Shown here piece by piece: positions 37,202 through 45,899 of a stretch of 64,000 nt of DNA. A program made the position numbers and the translations under genes. Location: NCBI GenBank assembly GCA_019009955.1, contig CM032228.1, forward strand, positions 133,190,501-133,254,500, given 5' to 3'. Each line of letters opens with the position of its first letter. Positions within the stretch are counted from its first letter, which is position 1. This stretch comes from Riptortus pedestris (Eukaryota > Arthropoda > Insecta > Hemiptera > Alydidae). The notes under the pieces are model-generated. The model was given only the letters and a program-made list of their open reading frames with translations. It was not told where the DNA came from and made no database searches.

Positions 37202-38940
37202 TGGGTAGGATCGATGGACATTTGAAGAAATTTTTCGAAAATCGCGTCATGAGTACGACCTCAATAGCTGATTTCCCTTAAGGGAAATCTGCTAAAATTG
37301 TTGGCTACGCTTTTTTTTTTTCATTCATTCATTCATTTTTTCATCCAATTACTCAAGAGAAGAATCACACAACACATGATAAATGTTGATCATAAAGACA
37401 ATAAAACATCCCTAGCCGACGGACCACACAATTAAATACAACCATAAATTTGATTTTGAAAATGTAAGTATAATAGAAAATAAAGAAACTTAAACAAGAA
37501 GAGGATGAAAGAGAATATGCACATTATAAATAATAGAAAAAAGGTGATCAATAAGAAAACAGAAATAAAACATGTGAATTATATATGTTTTAATTTATTA
37601 GAGACTTTAAGGTGATAGTTAATCAATTATAAATTTCTCGTATATAATTTGGACTACACTTCATTAGGGATAATCGATATATTTGGATTTTGTGACGTAT
37701 CGATATAAATTAGCTGACGACTCGCACTACTTTGTAAGCCATTCTCTGAGTGGCTAGTGGAAGGTCATAGAGATAGATGTAGCCGTTAGTTTAGTTCCTT
37801 TATGATGTAGTTCTCCTGATGGGACGTCAGATGGACGCAAAACTAGTCAAAAAAATAATTTGTATAATCATTTGAAGTTTTCATTTTTTGTTAACCTTCT
37901 GTCATAGTTAGGTGAAGTTAAATAGGTCATATACTTTTCACAACATAATTTTGTTTTGGGATCTAAATCTCAATGAAATATACTGCTTCACTACTCTTAT
38001 TATTATAAGAAAAGATGGTTATTACCACTTCTCATAATAAAAACAAACATAGATTTTAGTTTTTTAAATTCTGTAAAGTTTCTTTACTGTTAGGCTTATT
38101 ATATGCTGTAGTATTTGTCATTGATGAATCTAATTCTATTTACTTTTATTTTCAATTCTTAAATTGCCTTTTGCATCCACTTCATGGAACTAATTCAATT
38201 GGAGACAGCTGTTGGAAACACCTTTTCTATCCAGCACAAAAAGCAATGTTTTATAAGTATGTTGTCATATTTTATAGGTAGTAAGTTTTGTGTTTGATTT
38301 CCTAGCACTGGCTGGAACATTGGTTGATATTATACACATTGATTTGAGTATTTTTGATTTTGTTTTGACTAGAACATCTGAAGGTTGAACTGTTAATGCT
38401 GAAATAGTGTTTTAATAGAATGCAATTTCCTATTCACTATTGTCTTGTTCATTTGCTCTGCATTAATCTAAAATTAGTTGTTCACACACATAATTGTACT
38501 GTCATTGAGCTTTTGAGAACAACCTACCATAACTGTTAGTTTTAACTTATCTCCCTTTAAAAATGGAGTTATTAAAGATTTATACTCGCAATAATAAAGT
38601 AGAGAACTTTTGGAAGACTAAGGATATTTGGCATATAAGCTACAAGACCTTTAAAGCTCTTTGCTTATGTGTTCCTGATCCTGTATGGCCATAGAGGCAT
38701 AGAATTATTACTTATTCATATATTTCAAACATGCCTAATATATATATATATATTCGCGTGCATGTGTGTTTGTTATTAGCATTAATTATTTGTGATTTAA
38801 TACTTCTTTTTTTATTATTTTTCTAGCACCATGAGCAAGTTCAAAAGTATAGCAGTACGTTAGAAACTTTGTTATTCACCCAAGATTTGGACCCTCATAT
38901 ACTTGACATATTTCATCAATTTGTCGCCCTTAACTCATAA
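29393..38940 (+). CDS. NCBP1: NCBP1 (CBP80), nuclear cap-binding protein subunit 1, 3' part, five exons
   Basis: Join 29393-29637, 33827-34005, 34905-35145, 36150-36263, 38827-38940; 893 nt, 296 residues and a TAA stop. The product is the large subunit of the nuclear cap-binding complex, which with NCBP2/CBP20 holds the m7G cap and acts in splicing, 3' processing and RNA export. The segment covers the C-terminal MIF4G-like domain. Diagnostic stretches are [74 protein letters not shown] and [12 protein letters not shown], all typical of CBP80. A charged coiled coil lies in exon 3. Every intron is GT-AG and phases match (1/0, 0/2, 2/0, 0/0, 0/stop). The first codon of this segment is split with an exon that was not found upstream, so about 490-500 N-terminal residues (family length near 790) lie in undetected exons or outside the window. 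Confidence 0.95.
29781..29995 (+). mobile_element. tRNA-derived SINE in NCBP1 intron
   Basis: GGGCTCAGGCTAGCCATGTG to GTGGACATAAATAAATAC. Diverged in the box B region (GCAAGTTTGTTTTTCTCC). Confidence 0.7.
30078..30245. repeat. Compound (TA)n, (TACA)n, (CA)n microsatellite
   Basis: TA run 30106-30156, then CATA repeats 30160-30184 and CA repeats 30185-30235, in the NCBP1 intron. Long open frames across it are artefacts. Confidence 0.95.
30284..30510 (+). mobile_element. tRNA-derived SINE, full length, NCBP1 intron
   Basis: One of the best copies: GGGGCTCAGGTTAGCCATAT, GTGAGTTCGATTCCCGCCTG, GAATTTATTTAGTGACGGAA, GATAACCCGTCCCAATTAGC, TTAATAAATAAATAAA. Confidence 0.78.
31192..31380 (-). mobile_element. 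tRNA-derived SINE in NCBP1 intron
   Basis: Tail and body on + (TTATTCATTAACGTCCACTT, GGGACGGGTTATCTAAAG), then GCGAGAATCGAACTCGCCAC. The first 40 bases or so of the head are missing. Confidence 0.7.
31561..31613. repeat. (TA)n microsatellite
   Basis: About 53 nt of TA in the NCBP1 intron, no element recognised around it. Confidence 0.95.
32152..32319 (+). mobile_element. tRNA-derived SINE, 5'-truncated, NCBP1 intron
   Basis: Starts within the head (GAGTTTGATTCCCATCTGGG), then ATTTATTTAGTGACGAAC, GATAACCTGTCCCAATTAGC, GATGTTAATAAATAAT. Confidence 0.65.
32491..33707 (+). mobile_element. mariner (Tc1/mariner, DD34D type) element, inactivated, in NCBP1 intron
   Basis: The element is 1,217 bp, bounded by perfect 35-bp terminal inverted repeats (32491-32525 and 33673-33707, outermost bases CGGGGTGTGGCTATTAAATA). 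It is flanked by the TA dinucleotide (32489-32490 and 33708-33709), the target duplication of this superfamily. It lies in the sense direction inside the NCBP1 intron 29638-33826. The perfect ends suggest a fairly recent insertion, although the gene inside is broken. Confidence 0.95.
32577..33642 (+). pseudogene. mariner transposase, broken
   Basis: The reading frame 32577-33371 shows the helix-turn-helix DNA-binding half ([30 protein letters not shown]) and catalytic motif 1, [18 protein letters not shown]. Near 33330 the frame shifts, probably by a small deletion just before the second catalytic Asp. QDNAPAH and [20 protein letters not shown] then continue in another frame to an in-frame TAA at 33574, after which WKVRMERC and [10 protein letters not shown] finish the protein. 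The likely start codon is lost: the frame begins at GTG and has no ATG for about 74 codons. VEQRI joins directly to GKTATETYN, which looks like a short internal deletion. Not functional as it stands. Confidence 0.92.
33827..34005 (+). CDS. NCBP1: NCBP1 exon, second in window
   Basis: The acceptor is gttttag and the donor is AA|gtaagt. It encodes [20 protein letters not shown], a helix pair, and [19 protein letters not shown], which matches the family signature [11 protein letters not shown]. The last codon is completed by the first base of the next exon. Confidence 0.94.
34650..34810 (+). mobile_element. Very decayed SINE remnant, NCBP1 intron
   Basis: GCGAGCAATAAGAATTTAAATAG then TGACAAATTTGCT resembles the SINE body start, preceded by head-like TCTTAAATGTTC. 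Only weak similarity remains. Confidence 0.3.
34905..35145 (+). CDS. NCBP1: NCBP1 exon, third in window (coiled coil)
   Basis: It opens with [15 protein letters not shown] highly charged stretch with coiled-coil character follows ([16 protein letters not shown], a Ser/Asp-rich spacer, then [15 protein letters not shown]), ending NLFLIIFQ|gt. This is the long coiled-coil insertion of CBP80 domain 3. The acidic, Ser-rich spacer is the variable part in other animals. Confidence 0.94.
35346..35572 (+). mobile_element. tRNA-derived SINE, full length, NCBP1 intron
   Basis: GGGGCTCAGGTTGGCCGTGC, GCGAGTTCGATTCTCGCCTG, CTGGCTAGAAAAGGGTGG, GATAACCCATCCCAATTAGC and a (TAA)n tail. The box A-like and box B-like segments are well kept. 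Confidence 0.78.
36150..36263 (+). CDS. NCBP1: NCBP1 exon, fourth in window
   Basis: The acceptor is ttttttcag and the donor is GCG|gtatat. It encodes [19 protein letters not shown] followed by [15 protein letters not shown], matching the family pattern RFIMILTEHLVRCET with a WYKNCIERLQQIF-like continuation. Phase is 0 on both sides. Confidence 0.94.
36516..36718 (-). mobile_element. Penelope-like element tail
   Basis: Read on the - strand: GGCACTGACGATGATGCACA, CATCGAAAGCGCTTTGCCGT, then TTCAATAAATTATTATAG. The sequence CACTGA(C/T)GATG followed by GAAAGCGCT and an AATAAA-like end is the common 3' tail of Penelope-like retroelements. A partial direct repeat of the unit follows (split by the family B copy), as in the tandem arrangement known for these elements. 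Confidence 0.45.
36723..37293 (+). mobile_element. Family B repeat, complete copy in NCBP1 intron
   Basis: The copy is 571 bp with the same start (GTCCGTCACGCAGGGGCTGC) and end (palindrome then CTGCT) as the copy at 8868, and a (TA)n tract at 37151-37199. It splits the second of two copies of a short sequence, GTATGTA(G/A)GATGA then TTGTTGGCTACGCT; the first copy at 36516-36546 is intact. That gives a second empty-site comparison for the ends. Confidence 0.75.
37151..37199. repeat. (TA)n inside family B copy
   Basis: Follows GTTAACAGACA. The usual GAACGGACCTCATTTTCGTC after it is missing and sequence resumes at CCTGGGTAGGATCGATGG, so the tract's right border has been deleted. Confidence 0.95.
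38827..38940 (+). CDS. NCBP1: NCBP1 last coding exon
   Basis: The acceptor is tttttctag. It encodes [20 protein letters not shown] then [17 protein letters not shown] and TAA. The family ends in the same way (LENLLFTAELDPHIL then a QFCAL-type end), so the C-terminus is complete. Confidence 0.95.
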   Translation, partial: HHEQVQKYSSTLETLLFTQDLDPHILDIFHQFVALNS

Positions 38941-39330
38941 TTTTATCATATGTACATATGTTTTATATATATATGACAATTTGTAACTTATTGATTTTCT
39001 CATTACAGTTGTTAATACTGATTTATACAATCAATGAATCATATTTTAATGTGCAGATTGTATATTTGTGTTTTTGTATACATAAGAAATATTTTAGTCC
39101 AAATAATCTTTGTTGAAAATTCTTTTTCAAATTGTATTTATTTTTTATAAGGGTAAACTTTATCTATTGTAAAAAAAAATTTTTTTTTGTTTTTGGAAAA
39201 TGCAAAATTTGTACTCAAAATGAGACAAGTAAATATATATTTTATTTAATTTTTATTTCTAATTCCTTTCTTCCTTAAATCTCATTTGTTTTCATAAATA
39301 AGGCTAGCTAAATAAATATTATAGCACTAG
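38941..39330 (+). other. NCBP1: Probable NCBP1 3' UTR
   Basis: AT-rich sequence without repeats follows the stop codon. An AATAAA hexamer at 39311-39316 is a possible polyadenylation signal. Placement of the transcript end is a guess from the hexamer alone. Confidence 0.4.
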
Positions 39331-40479
39331 TAAGGGTGCATATATTCATATGGGTAATTTTCCTTCATAAATTATTTAAAAAAAGCATTTTTCACTATAA
39401 AGGTGAAGCCCTGCAACCATTCCATCTTAGATAGCAGGCTCTCCCCCCCCCCTTTAATTCGTCTCTTTACATTCTTTAAAATCAAAGTTTTAATCAGTAT
39501 CTCTAGTGAAACATCAGTTAAAAATTATCTTGAACTGGTGAACCATGACAGAGACCACAAATATCTAAAATTCTTTTTTTTTTTATTCTCTCCTTTACTT
39601 CTTAAGCACTTTTTTTTTTTAATGAATTTCCTATTTTTAAAAGACCCTTGTCTAAAATGTTTGTTTTGAGCTAAAAAAATGTCTCTTAGTTTTTAGGGGA
39701 GTGTCTGCTGCAGAGGGGGTGATGTGTTTATTAAAAAAAAACTAATCTTTGTTTTGAGAAGAGAATCTCTTTCTTCTTTTCTCGAAACAGCACAGAACAC
39801 ATTTCTAGTCTTTTCTCTTATTTCACTTCTATATATGCCTGCAATATTTCTCTCTATCTTTCACTTCATTCATAGTTTTGAAAATTTTAGTTTCTCCAAC
39901 TTTTATTTATCGGATAATTTTTGCACGGATAACTTATTTATGTCTTATTTTATTAAAATTTAATATTTATACTTTTTATTTTATGGTACCTTCCATTACC
40001 TACACCTAATGTTCTAAGTTAAAAGAACCGATGTGACTAAGGCATATTGGAGCTAAAAGATGAACATGATAAGTGTAGATGTGGAGACTTCTCTGAAACC
40101 TCCCTGGAGGTGAAAAAAAAAATGTGTAAAAAATACATGGAAAATTATGTAATCTTATTCCAAAGCACAATCCCGTTGCACTCTCTAAACAAAAAATTCT
40201 TTATTAGATGACAAATACTACATAGAAGAATGAAAAATAATAACTTCAACAAAGGACAATATGAGTTTAAAAATACGAGATATTTACTTAATGAAATTTA
40301 ATTGTAAAGCATTAAACAACCTCAAGAAAACATCAAAAAATGCTAATTGCCAAATATGCAAAGCATCACCAAACAGAAAATAAGTCAAATTAATTATAAA
40401 ACAAATAAATTTTATGAAGATAAATTAACATATAATTGAATAAGTTTTTCTTAAGTCTTACCATCTTTAAGTGTCTCAG
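39331..40479. other. Convergent intergenic sequence, left part
   Basis: AT-rich with T-rich blocks. No gene or recognised repeat. Confidence 0.4.
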
Positions 40480-40600
40480 GTAAGAAAAAACGCCTCGTTC
40501 CTTCACTATTCTTTATTCCTTGTGACAGAGCGCTTTCAGAGCAAACGCTCCATCATCAGTGCCCTGCTGGCAAACAAATACCATAAAAACGTTGTACAAT
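40480..40600 (-). mobile_element. Penelope-like element tail
   Basis: The - strand reads GGGCACTGATGATGGAGCG, TTTGCTCTGAAAGCGCTCTG and AAGGAATAAAGAATAGTG, the same design as at 36516. About 900 bp of non-repeat AT-rich and coding-like sequence upstream (- strand) may belong to it. Confidence 0.45.
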
Positions 40601-40866
40601 ATGTCATTTAATTGAGAAATTTAGAAAATATATGTACATGTCGATGGTCAAGAGTTAAAACATACAACTTTAAATTACAACCTAAAAATTAGTGTCCCAG
40701 TGAATATTTACAGAAATAAGAAAAACTATTTTCACAGATTAAAATTAAAAACTTGTCAGTAGAATATATACACAATTTCAATAAATAGTTAAAAAAATAA
40801 ATTACTATTTACAGTTAAAAAGTCTAAAATAGAATAAATAGTAAAAAACGAATAGTCCAATTAAAA

Positions 40867-41443
40867 TTAAAAAACCAAAAATGAAAAAATGAAGGAACAA
40901 CCACCGGAGGAGCTACAGAAAGTAATACAAAAATAAAAAAAACGTAAAAGAAGAAAAATAGAAAAGCGAGACAATGACTGACCTCTTCTCAATGATGTGA
41001 CAGGAACCAAGGATTCCCTGTGACTGAGGCCTCGGGACCGGAGAGCCATGAGAGAGGCTTCCGAGACATGCCTCAACCTGGTTCCTTCTCCCGTCTTATT
41101 AATATTCAAGCCTCCTTTTTTCATCCTATCTAGCTTTATGAATAGATTTTCGGCTAATGCTCGGGGTCTTGCCTTTTTTTGCTTCGTAGAGCAGCTCATA
41201 CTTTATAGCAGATTTCTCATGACCCTCCTTCTTGGTGTGGGCATGGAACTCTGATAATACCGGCGGATTCTTTCCACCACCCCCAATACAAGATGTCAGG
41301 CCTGATTTACCTCGTAGACAGGCTGTTGAATGTGCCGTTGGATGAAAAGAACTATGAAGCTGAGCTACGCAACTGAACTGGACTGAACTTAAAAAAAAAA
41401 ATAAGCAGATTTCCAATCTCCAATAACACAAATGTGATCTCAT
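40867..41443 (-). other. Weak coding-like segment, - strand
   Basis: Two overlapping frames on the - strand contain SCIGGGGKNPPVLSEFHAHT, KSAIKYELLYEAKKGKTPSI and GGLNINKTGEGTRLRHVSEA. The composition is more protein-like than the surroundings. It lies upstream, in the same orientation, of a Penelope-like tail at 40480-40600, so it may be element sequence. Not recognised. Confidence 0.25.
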
Positions 41444-41469
41444 TTCACCACATAATCTCTATTAATATG

Positions 41470-42404
41470 TAAAAAAAAAAAAGTTGAGTAGAAGAAGGAG
41501 TTACTGAAGGCAGAAAACGAGAAACTACGAATAACTCGCTTAATGGCTGAGTTAAGAAAAAAATACTTAGAACAACTTGTAGAACATCAATAGTATAACA
41601 AGGTTGGTTCTATAAAATTTTACGATCCGACTCCTAATAACGGATATATGTTGAATTTTCTAATCCCCCCCCCATCTCTAGATCCCTATTATTCCAGTTA
41701 CGACCTTTAGTGTTTACTGAACCAGTTAAATATCGAGTATCTTATAGAACAAATAAATATTTTCGTGCTAAGAACAAAATCTTAATTGATGACATCATCA
41801 CATAACATATTTATATGTATATCACAAAGTAAATGTTCATTGAAGACAATATTTATTATTAAGGCTTCAAATAATGCAAATCATGATTAACTGCTGCTTG
41901 TTAATATGATATGGGTTGGACTGGTGGTTTACTGAAGGATGAAAATTAAAAAATGCAAATATGTTCCTATGTTGGAATCTACCATTATATCTAATGCTTT
42001 GATGATAAGAATTCAATTTTGGTAGCAGTTGGAAAGTCTTTGAAAACTTTTACCATTTAAATGTTGGTTTTTTATTGCATTTATACAATAATGCTGTAGA
42101 AAAATATTTGAAGTCTGAGATTATAGGCTCAATTTTATGGTACCTCCCTTTTTTTTAGTACCTCTTAGTACTTAAATGCATTCTCACAAAATCTGAATAT
42201 AATTTTATATCCCTATAAATGGTAGGTCTGTCACACAGGTGCTGTGTAAACAGCAGATTTCCCACGTGTGCCATGTATTTGCATTTATCCCAAAAAATAA
42301 ATGTCAATGAGAACAATATTTAGTATTCATGCTTCAAATAATGTGCTTCATAATATAACAGCTTACTGTTAATATGACATAAGTAGGAGTAGGGGGGGGG
42401 TTGA
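41470..42404 (+). mobile_element. Family B pieces just upstream of the decayed coding block
   Basis: 41470-41800 has GTTACTGAAGGCAGAAAACG, GATCCGACTCCTAATAACGG and a C run near 41666. 42226-42275 is a decayed 5' end (GTCTGTCACACAGGTGCTGT, CAGCAGATTTCCCACGTG). 42280-42404 is the internal block ending in GTAGGAGTAGGGGGGGGG. The coding-like block starts directly after it. Confidence 0.45.
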
Positions 42405-43218
42405 ACTTCAGCGACGAGAAAAAGAGCTTTGGGAGCAGTATGAGATGGAGCGGGTGTGGATAGAGCTTGAAAGGGCGAGTAGAAAGGTAAGCCACATATC
42501 TAACATTAAACCTTTCAGGGCTGAGTCACCCCACATCGGGATGGCTGCATGGATTCCAGGGCAAGCCACAAGAAATTGATGTTTCTCCTCCACCTAACCA
42601 TTTAGACTTTAGTGATAGGCAGGTTCTGACTTCAGTTTCCAAGAACCGCCCGTAGTTCACCTACATACTAAAGTGGGGCTTTGTCTACTGTGGTAATGCC
42701 AAATATAGTAGATGTCCCTTATAAAAATTGTCCTCCTAAGGATCAGGAGCATTCTAAACCTGCAGTGATGCATTATGGTAGTAATCTGCAGCTTATGACA
42801 GACTTTGGTTCATCTGATTTAACAGTTAATATTTTCCATATAACTTTCAAAGAAATCAAAATAAACCCGTCGGTGAACGCAATTTCTCACAGAGCAAAAC
42901 ATTTTGCTTCGCTATTCATTAAAAAGCCATGGTTCAATATTAAGGGCCTTCCTCACGTACTCCATCATAACGAGATGCTGCCTTACTGGGGGAGGAAGGT
43001 CAGTCAGTATCCCAGCCCTTGAATGGGACAAGATGTTCCCTAACACCAAAAGGAAAACATAATACTACAAGAGACATGAAGAGGATGATTCTGGAGTTGG
43101 TAGATACTAAACACCAGACGCTGAAGAAGGACTTACTCAACTGGAGGCGTTTCCACCTCAAATCGGATTTGTTGAAGAGAGTTTGGAACAAGGGAGGCCA
43201 GATCATTAGAGATGATAC
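42405..43218 (+). pseudogene. Unrecognised coding-like sequence, several frameshifts
   Basis: Protein-like segments follow one another with frame changes: a charged helix (REKELWEQYEMERVWIELER), ESPHIGMAAWIPG, PNHLDFSDRQVLTSVSKNRP, MPNIVDVPYKNCPPKDQEHS, INPSVNAISHRAKHFASLFI, LPHVLHHNEMLPYWGRKVS, RDMKRMILELVDTKHQ and LLNWRRFHLKSDLLKRVW. Composition and codon pattern are those of a real, rather conserved protein, and no splice sites separate the blocks. I do not recognise the parent. It directly precedes the UBR-like fragment and could be a separate retrocopy or the 5' part of the same one. Confidence 0.45.
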
Positions 43219-43219
43219 A

Positions 43220-44260
43220 GGTTCTTGGGGTTTTTATTGATTGGCATATACACACCGAATGAATTTCAGTTCTATGGAACACGAAAAGATGATAAGCTAT
43301 CAAATTTAGTGACAAGCGATATAGGTCTGGTGACTATTACTCAAGGATAAAACTGAGAAAATACTCATCGTTATCGATGAGTACTCAAAGTGTGTCAAGA
43401 GTATCTGTGCTCTGTTCAAAAGATTACTTTTTCTGCGTGAACCTTGGAAACAATTTTTTAAAGAATTCCTTTAGATACCGATCAAGTTGGAAATTAACAC
43501 GAATAATAATTTAATAGTAATTGAAAATTTACAAAGTCCTGTGAAGTACGATATCAATTTTCAAAGTGTGAGTTGTAGGGCAGAAATGCTGGATAAAACT
43601 ATCCCCTTGTTACAGATTGGTGCCCCATTGATTGAGAGCAATCAATTTTTACTAAATGTGTTGTATAAATTCAACTTAATTCACTGGTTAAATCCTGATT
43701 ATCTCAGTTATCTACAATGAAAGATGATGCTGTTAAAATAACTTCAAACTTAAAAGTAGAATGTTTGTTGTTGCTGTTAACAATAATTGGAGAGCTTTAT
43801 CACCCGAGGATTTCAAATGTTACTTCTGAAGAGTGTATACAAAATGAAATTCTTCATAATCTATTTACAAAATCCTGTCTCCACTCAGTATATTATAACC
43901 ACCAATTATATTCTGTTTCACCAACCTTATTATTCCTATAAACTTCAAATAGAACAAGTTATAGATTCAGCTGCAACATTTCAGAAGACTTCCAAAAAAA
44001 GTATATTGTGAAGAAAGAGTTTCTACCATTCCAAAAAAGAGGGAAGGTATGTTTCTGAAGATGAGCAAAAAGAACAAAGTAAACCCCTGCATAAGAAAGA
44101 ATTCTGTGAGCCACCATGTTTATCAAAACTAAACTTGCATTTCCAGTCTATTTCGCGTTTACTTTATTCTGACATCAAGCTTTACATTATGTGTACGGTT
44201 CCGGTTAGAAGTAAATCTCTAATATCAGTTAGTGTCTTGAACGGGTAACTTAAGAAACTT
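43220..44260 (+). pseudogene. UBR-family E3 ubiquitin ligase fragment, intronless and decayed
   Basis: Conceptual translation over shifting frames gives EYSKCVKSICALFKRLLFLR, SVSCRAEMLDKTIPLLQIGA, ESNQFLLNVLYKFNL, GELYHPRISNVTSEECIQNE and LLYSDIKLYIMC in this order. The order and spacing follow the middle-to-C-terminal part of UBR1/UBR2/UBR3 (N-degron ubiquitin ligases: xREMxDKDxxxLQxG, then GERFxPGxG..EIxREIxHQL, then CDxMxYIxxT). There are no splice signals between blocks that must span several exons in the parent, and there are several frameshifts and stops. It is therefore probably a decayed retrocopy. The family was recognised from memory; which UBR paralogue it came from is not settled. 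Confidence 0.6.
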
Positions 44261-44419
44261 TTATTTTTAATTGTATTTCCCTTATTATTATCAGGCTACA
44301 CTACTGTAAAATTTACTACTATAGTAAATGATTCAAATCTAAAAGAGCATTTAAAAAAATCGGCTGCTTCTAAAGTTGTTTCTATACACGAAAATCTAAT
44401 TTTGTATTAAAAAAGTATA

Positions 44420-44853
44420 TATCCTATAGAAATGACTCTGGAGAAAGTTGCCAAGAAACACCAAATTCAGACACGGAGCCTGCAGTGCACAGCGGGAAAA
44501 GAGAAGGGTCTGCAAGGTTGGGTGTCATAGACAGCAATGGTGATGCTCTTCATCAAGTATTACAAGAAGGTTACAGTCCTAAACCAGCTCCTGAACCACC
44601 TCCAATAAAGTCTGTTTCTCGAAGCAATAGTTTTATTGAGTCACTGACAAGAGCAGAAGAAACTAGACCTAATACTATTAATATTGATTTGGGTGTTGAA
44701 GATCCTTCAGGGGCAATGACGCCATCACGAGGGAAGAATGGTTCATCATTCAACCTCTGTGCTTTGAATTCCACAATGAGACGAGGCTACTACCGTGGAT
44801 CGCAAGATTGTTTTGCAATAACTAGAAACCTTCAACTCTTTTTCCAGAAGTAG
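44420..44853 (+). pseudogene. Unrecognised open frame rich in Ser/Pro
   Basis: An open frame reads SGESCQETPNSDTEPAVHSG, DSNGDALHQVLQEGYSPKP, PEPPPIKSVSRSNSFIESLT and RAEETRPNTINIDLGVEDPS up to TAG near 44854. The sequence looks like a disordered phosphoprotein region (SRSNSFIES). No start or splice sites can be defended. It may continue the decayed coding sequence just upstream, or be a separate fragment. Family unknown. Confidence 0.4.
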
Positions 44854-45179
44854 GTGGTGAGAGTCGAGGAACGCCTTCCCTACTGCTGTAAACTGTGAAG
44901 CATAAGGAAAAGCAGAAGACTGTTGACAAGCCTACCTCTTCTTCCAGCTGAGAAGTAGCTCCCCATCAGTATGCTACTTGGGAGGGAGGATGTTTGCCAG
45001 CGGTAGAAGCCTTTATTTTATTTAATACTATTATTACTTCTTTTTTTAAATACAATTATGTTTGTGAATTATATTCAGTTCAAAATACAGTCCGCTAGAG
45101 CATTGTAATATAAAATTTTAGCAATAAGTGAATAGAATAACAGATGTGATGACATCACCATTCAAGATATTGTTTTGAC

Positions 45180-45495
45180 TTGAAAAATATTTATTTGGTC
45201 TATACCATATTTGATATTTAACTATTTGATACAACACTAAAGAGTATTCACTAATGGCCGAGATTGAACCAGTAATAGGTGTTGGGAGGGGGGACCTTAG
45301 AGGGGAATAATAAAATTCAAAATTTCTTATCAGCTGAATCGAAAAATGCTATAGAACCATATCTATAGTCTCTCTTGAATCTTGTTAAATTTCCTAAAAT
45401 TGTTGTTCAATGAATTTTCTTTCCTATCATGAATATTAAGAGAGTCATTTGTATTTTTATGTTTTCAGCCTTAATAGAGCCTCCACTTATAATCT
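45180..45495 (-). mobile_element. Family B repeat, inner part
   Basis: It contains CATATTTGATATTTAAC, AATGGCCGAGATTGAACC, a G-rich tract, GAATCGAAAAATGCTATAG and TTTTCAGCCTTAATAG in the - orientation. No ends. Confidence 0.4.
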
Positions 45496-45512
45496 TCTGA
45501 TTTTTACTTTAA

Positions 45513-45751
45513 CCCTTCACAGGCAAGGCTGGGTCGCTGGTGACCCAGAGGGTGTTTAAAATGTTTTAAGGGGGGAAATAGGGGAAGGAGGAGTGGGGGT
45601 TTGCAAAAAACCCTCCTTCTGAGTATTGCTCCTGACATCTAGGAGGGAAGCTGAGTGGTCTTGACTATAATATTAAGCCTGTTTCTTCCTGTACTCTAGA
45701 AACCTCGATCCTGGGTCACATATGACCCGCCTTGCTTTTCATGCACTTATA
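45513..45751. mobile_element. piggyBac-like MITE remnant
   Basis: TTAA stands at both edges (45509-45512 and 45752-45755). Inverted arms contain GCAAGGCTGGGTC with GGTGACCCAG on the left, and GCAAGGCGGGTCATATGTGACCCAGG read inward from the right on the - strand (split: GCAAGGCGGGTCATATG, TGACCCAGG). TTAA targets and GGGTCA/TGACCC subterminal repeats are typical of piggyBac. The outer bases of the right end have decayed. Confidence 0.5.
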
Positions 45752-45899
45752 TTAATCAATTTTTCTTCTGTAAATTTATGGTTTTAACAATTAATGAACT
45801 TGATCTTTAGTTTTACATGAAACGCTTAAATATCAAGTTTGGTATCAACACAAAAATAGTATTTTTTGCTAATTTGTGATAAGACATCATTGGCCATAA

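Noticed and set aside
44571..44774. 67-codon - strand frame
   Set aside because: Shadow of the + strand Ser/Pro-rich frame.
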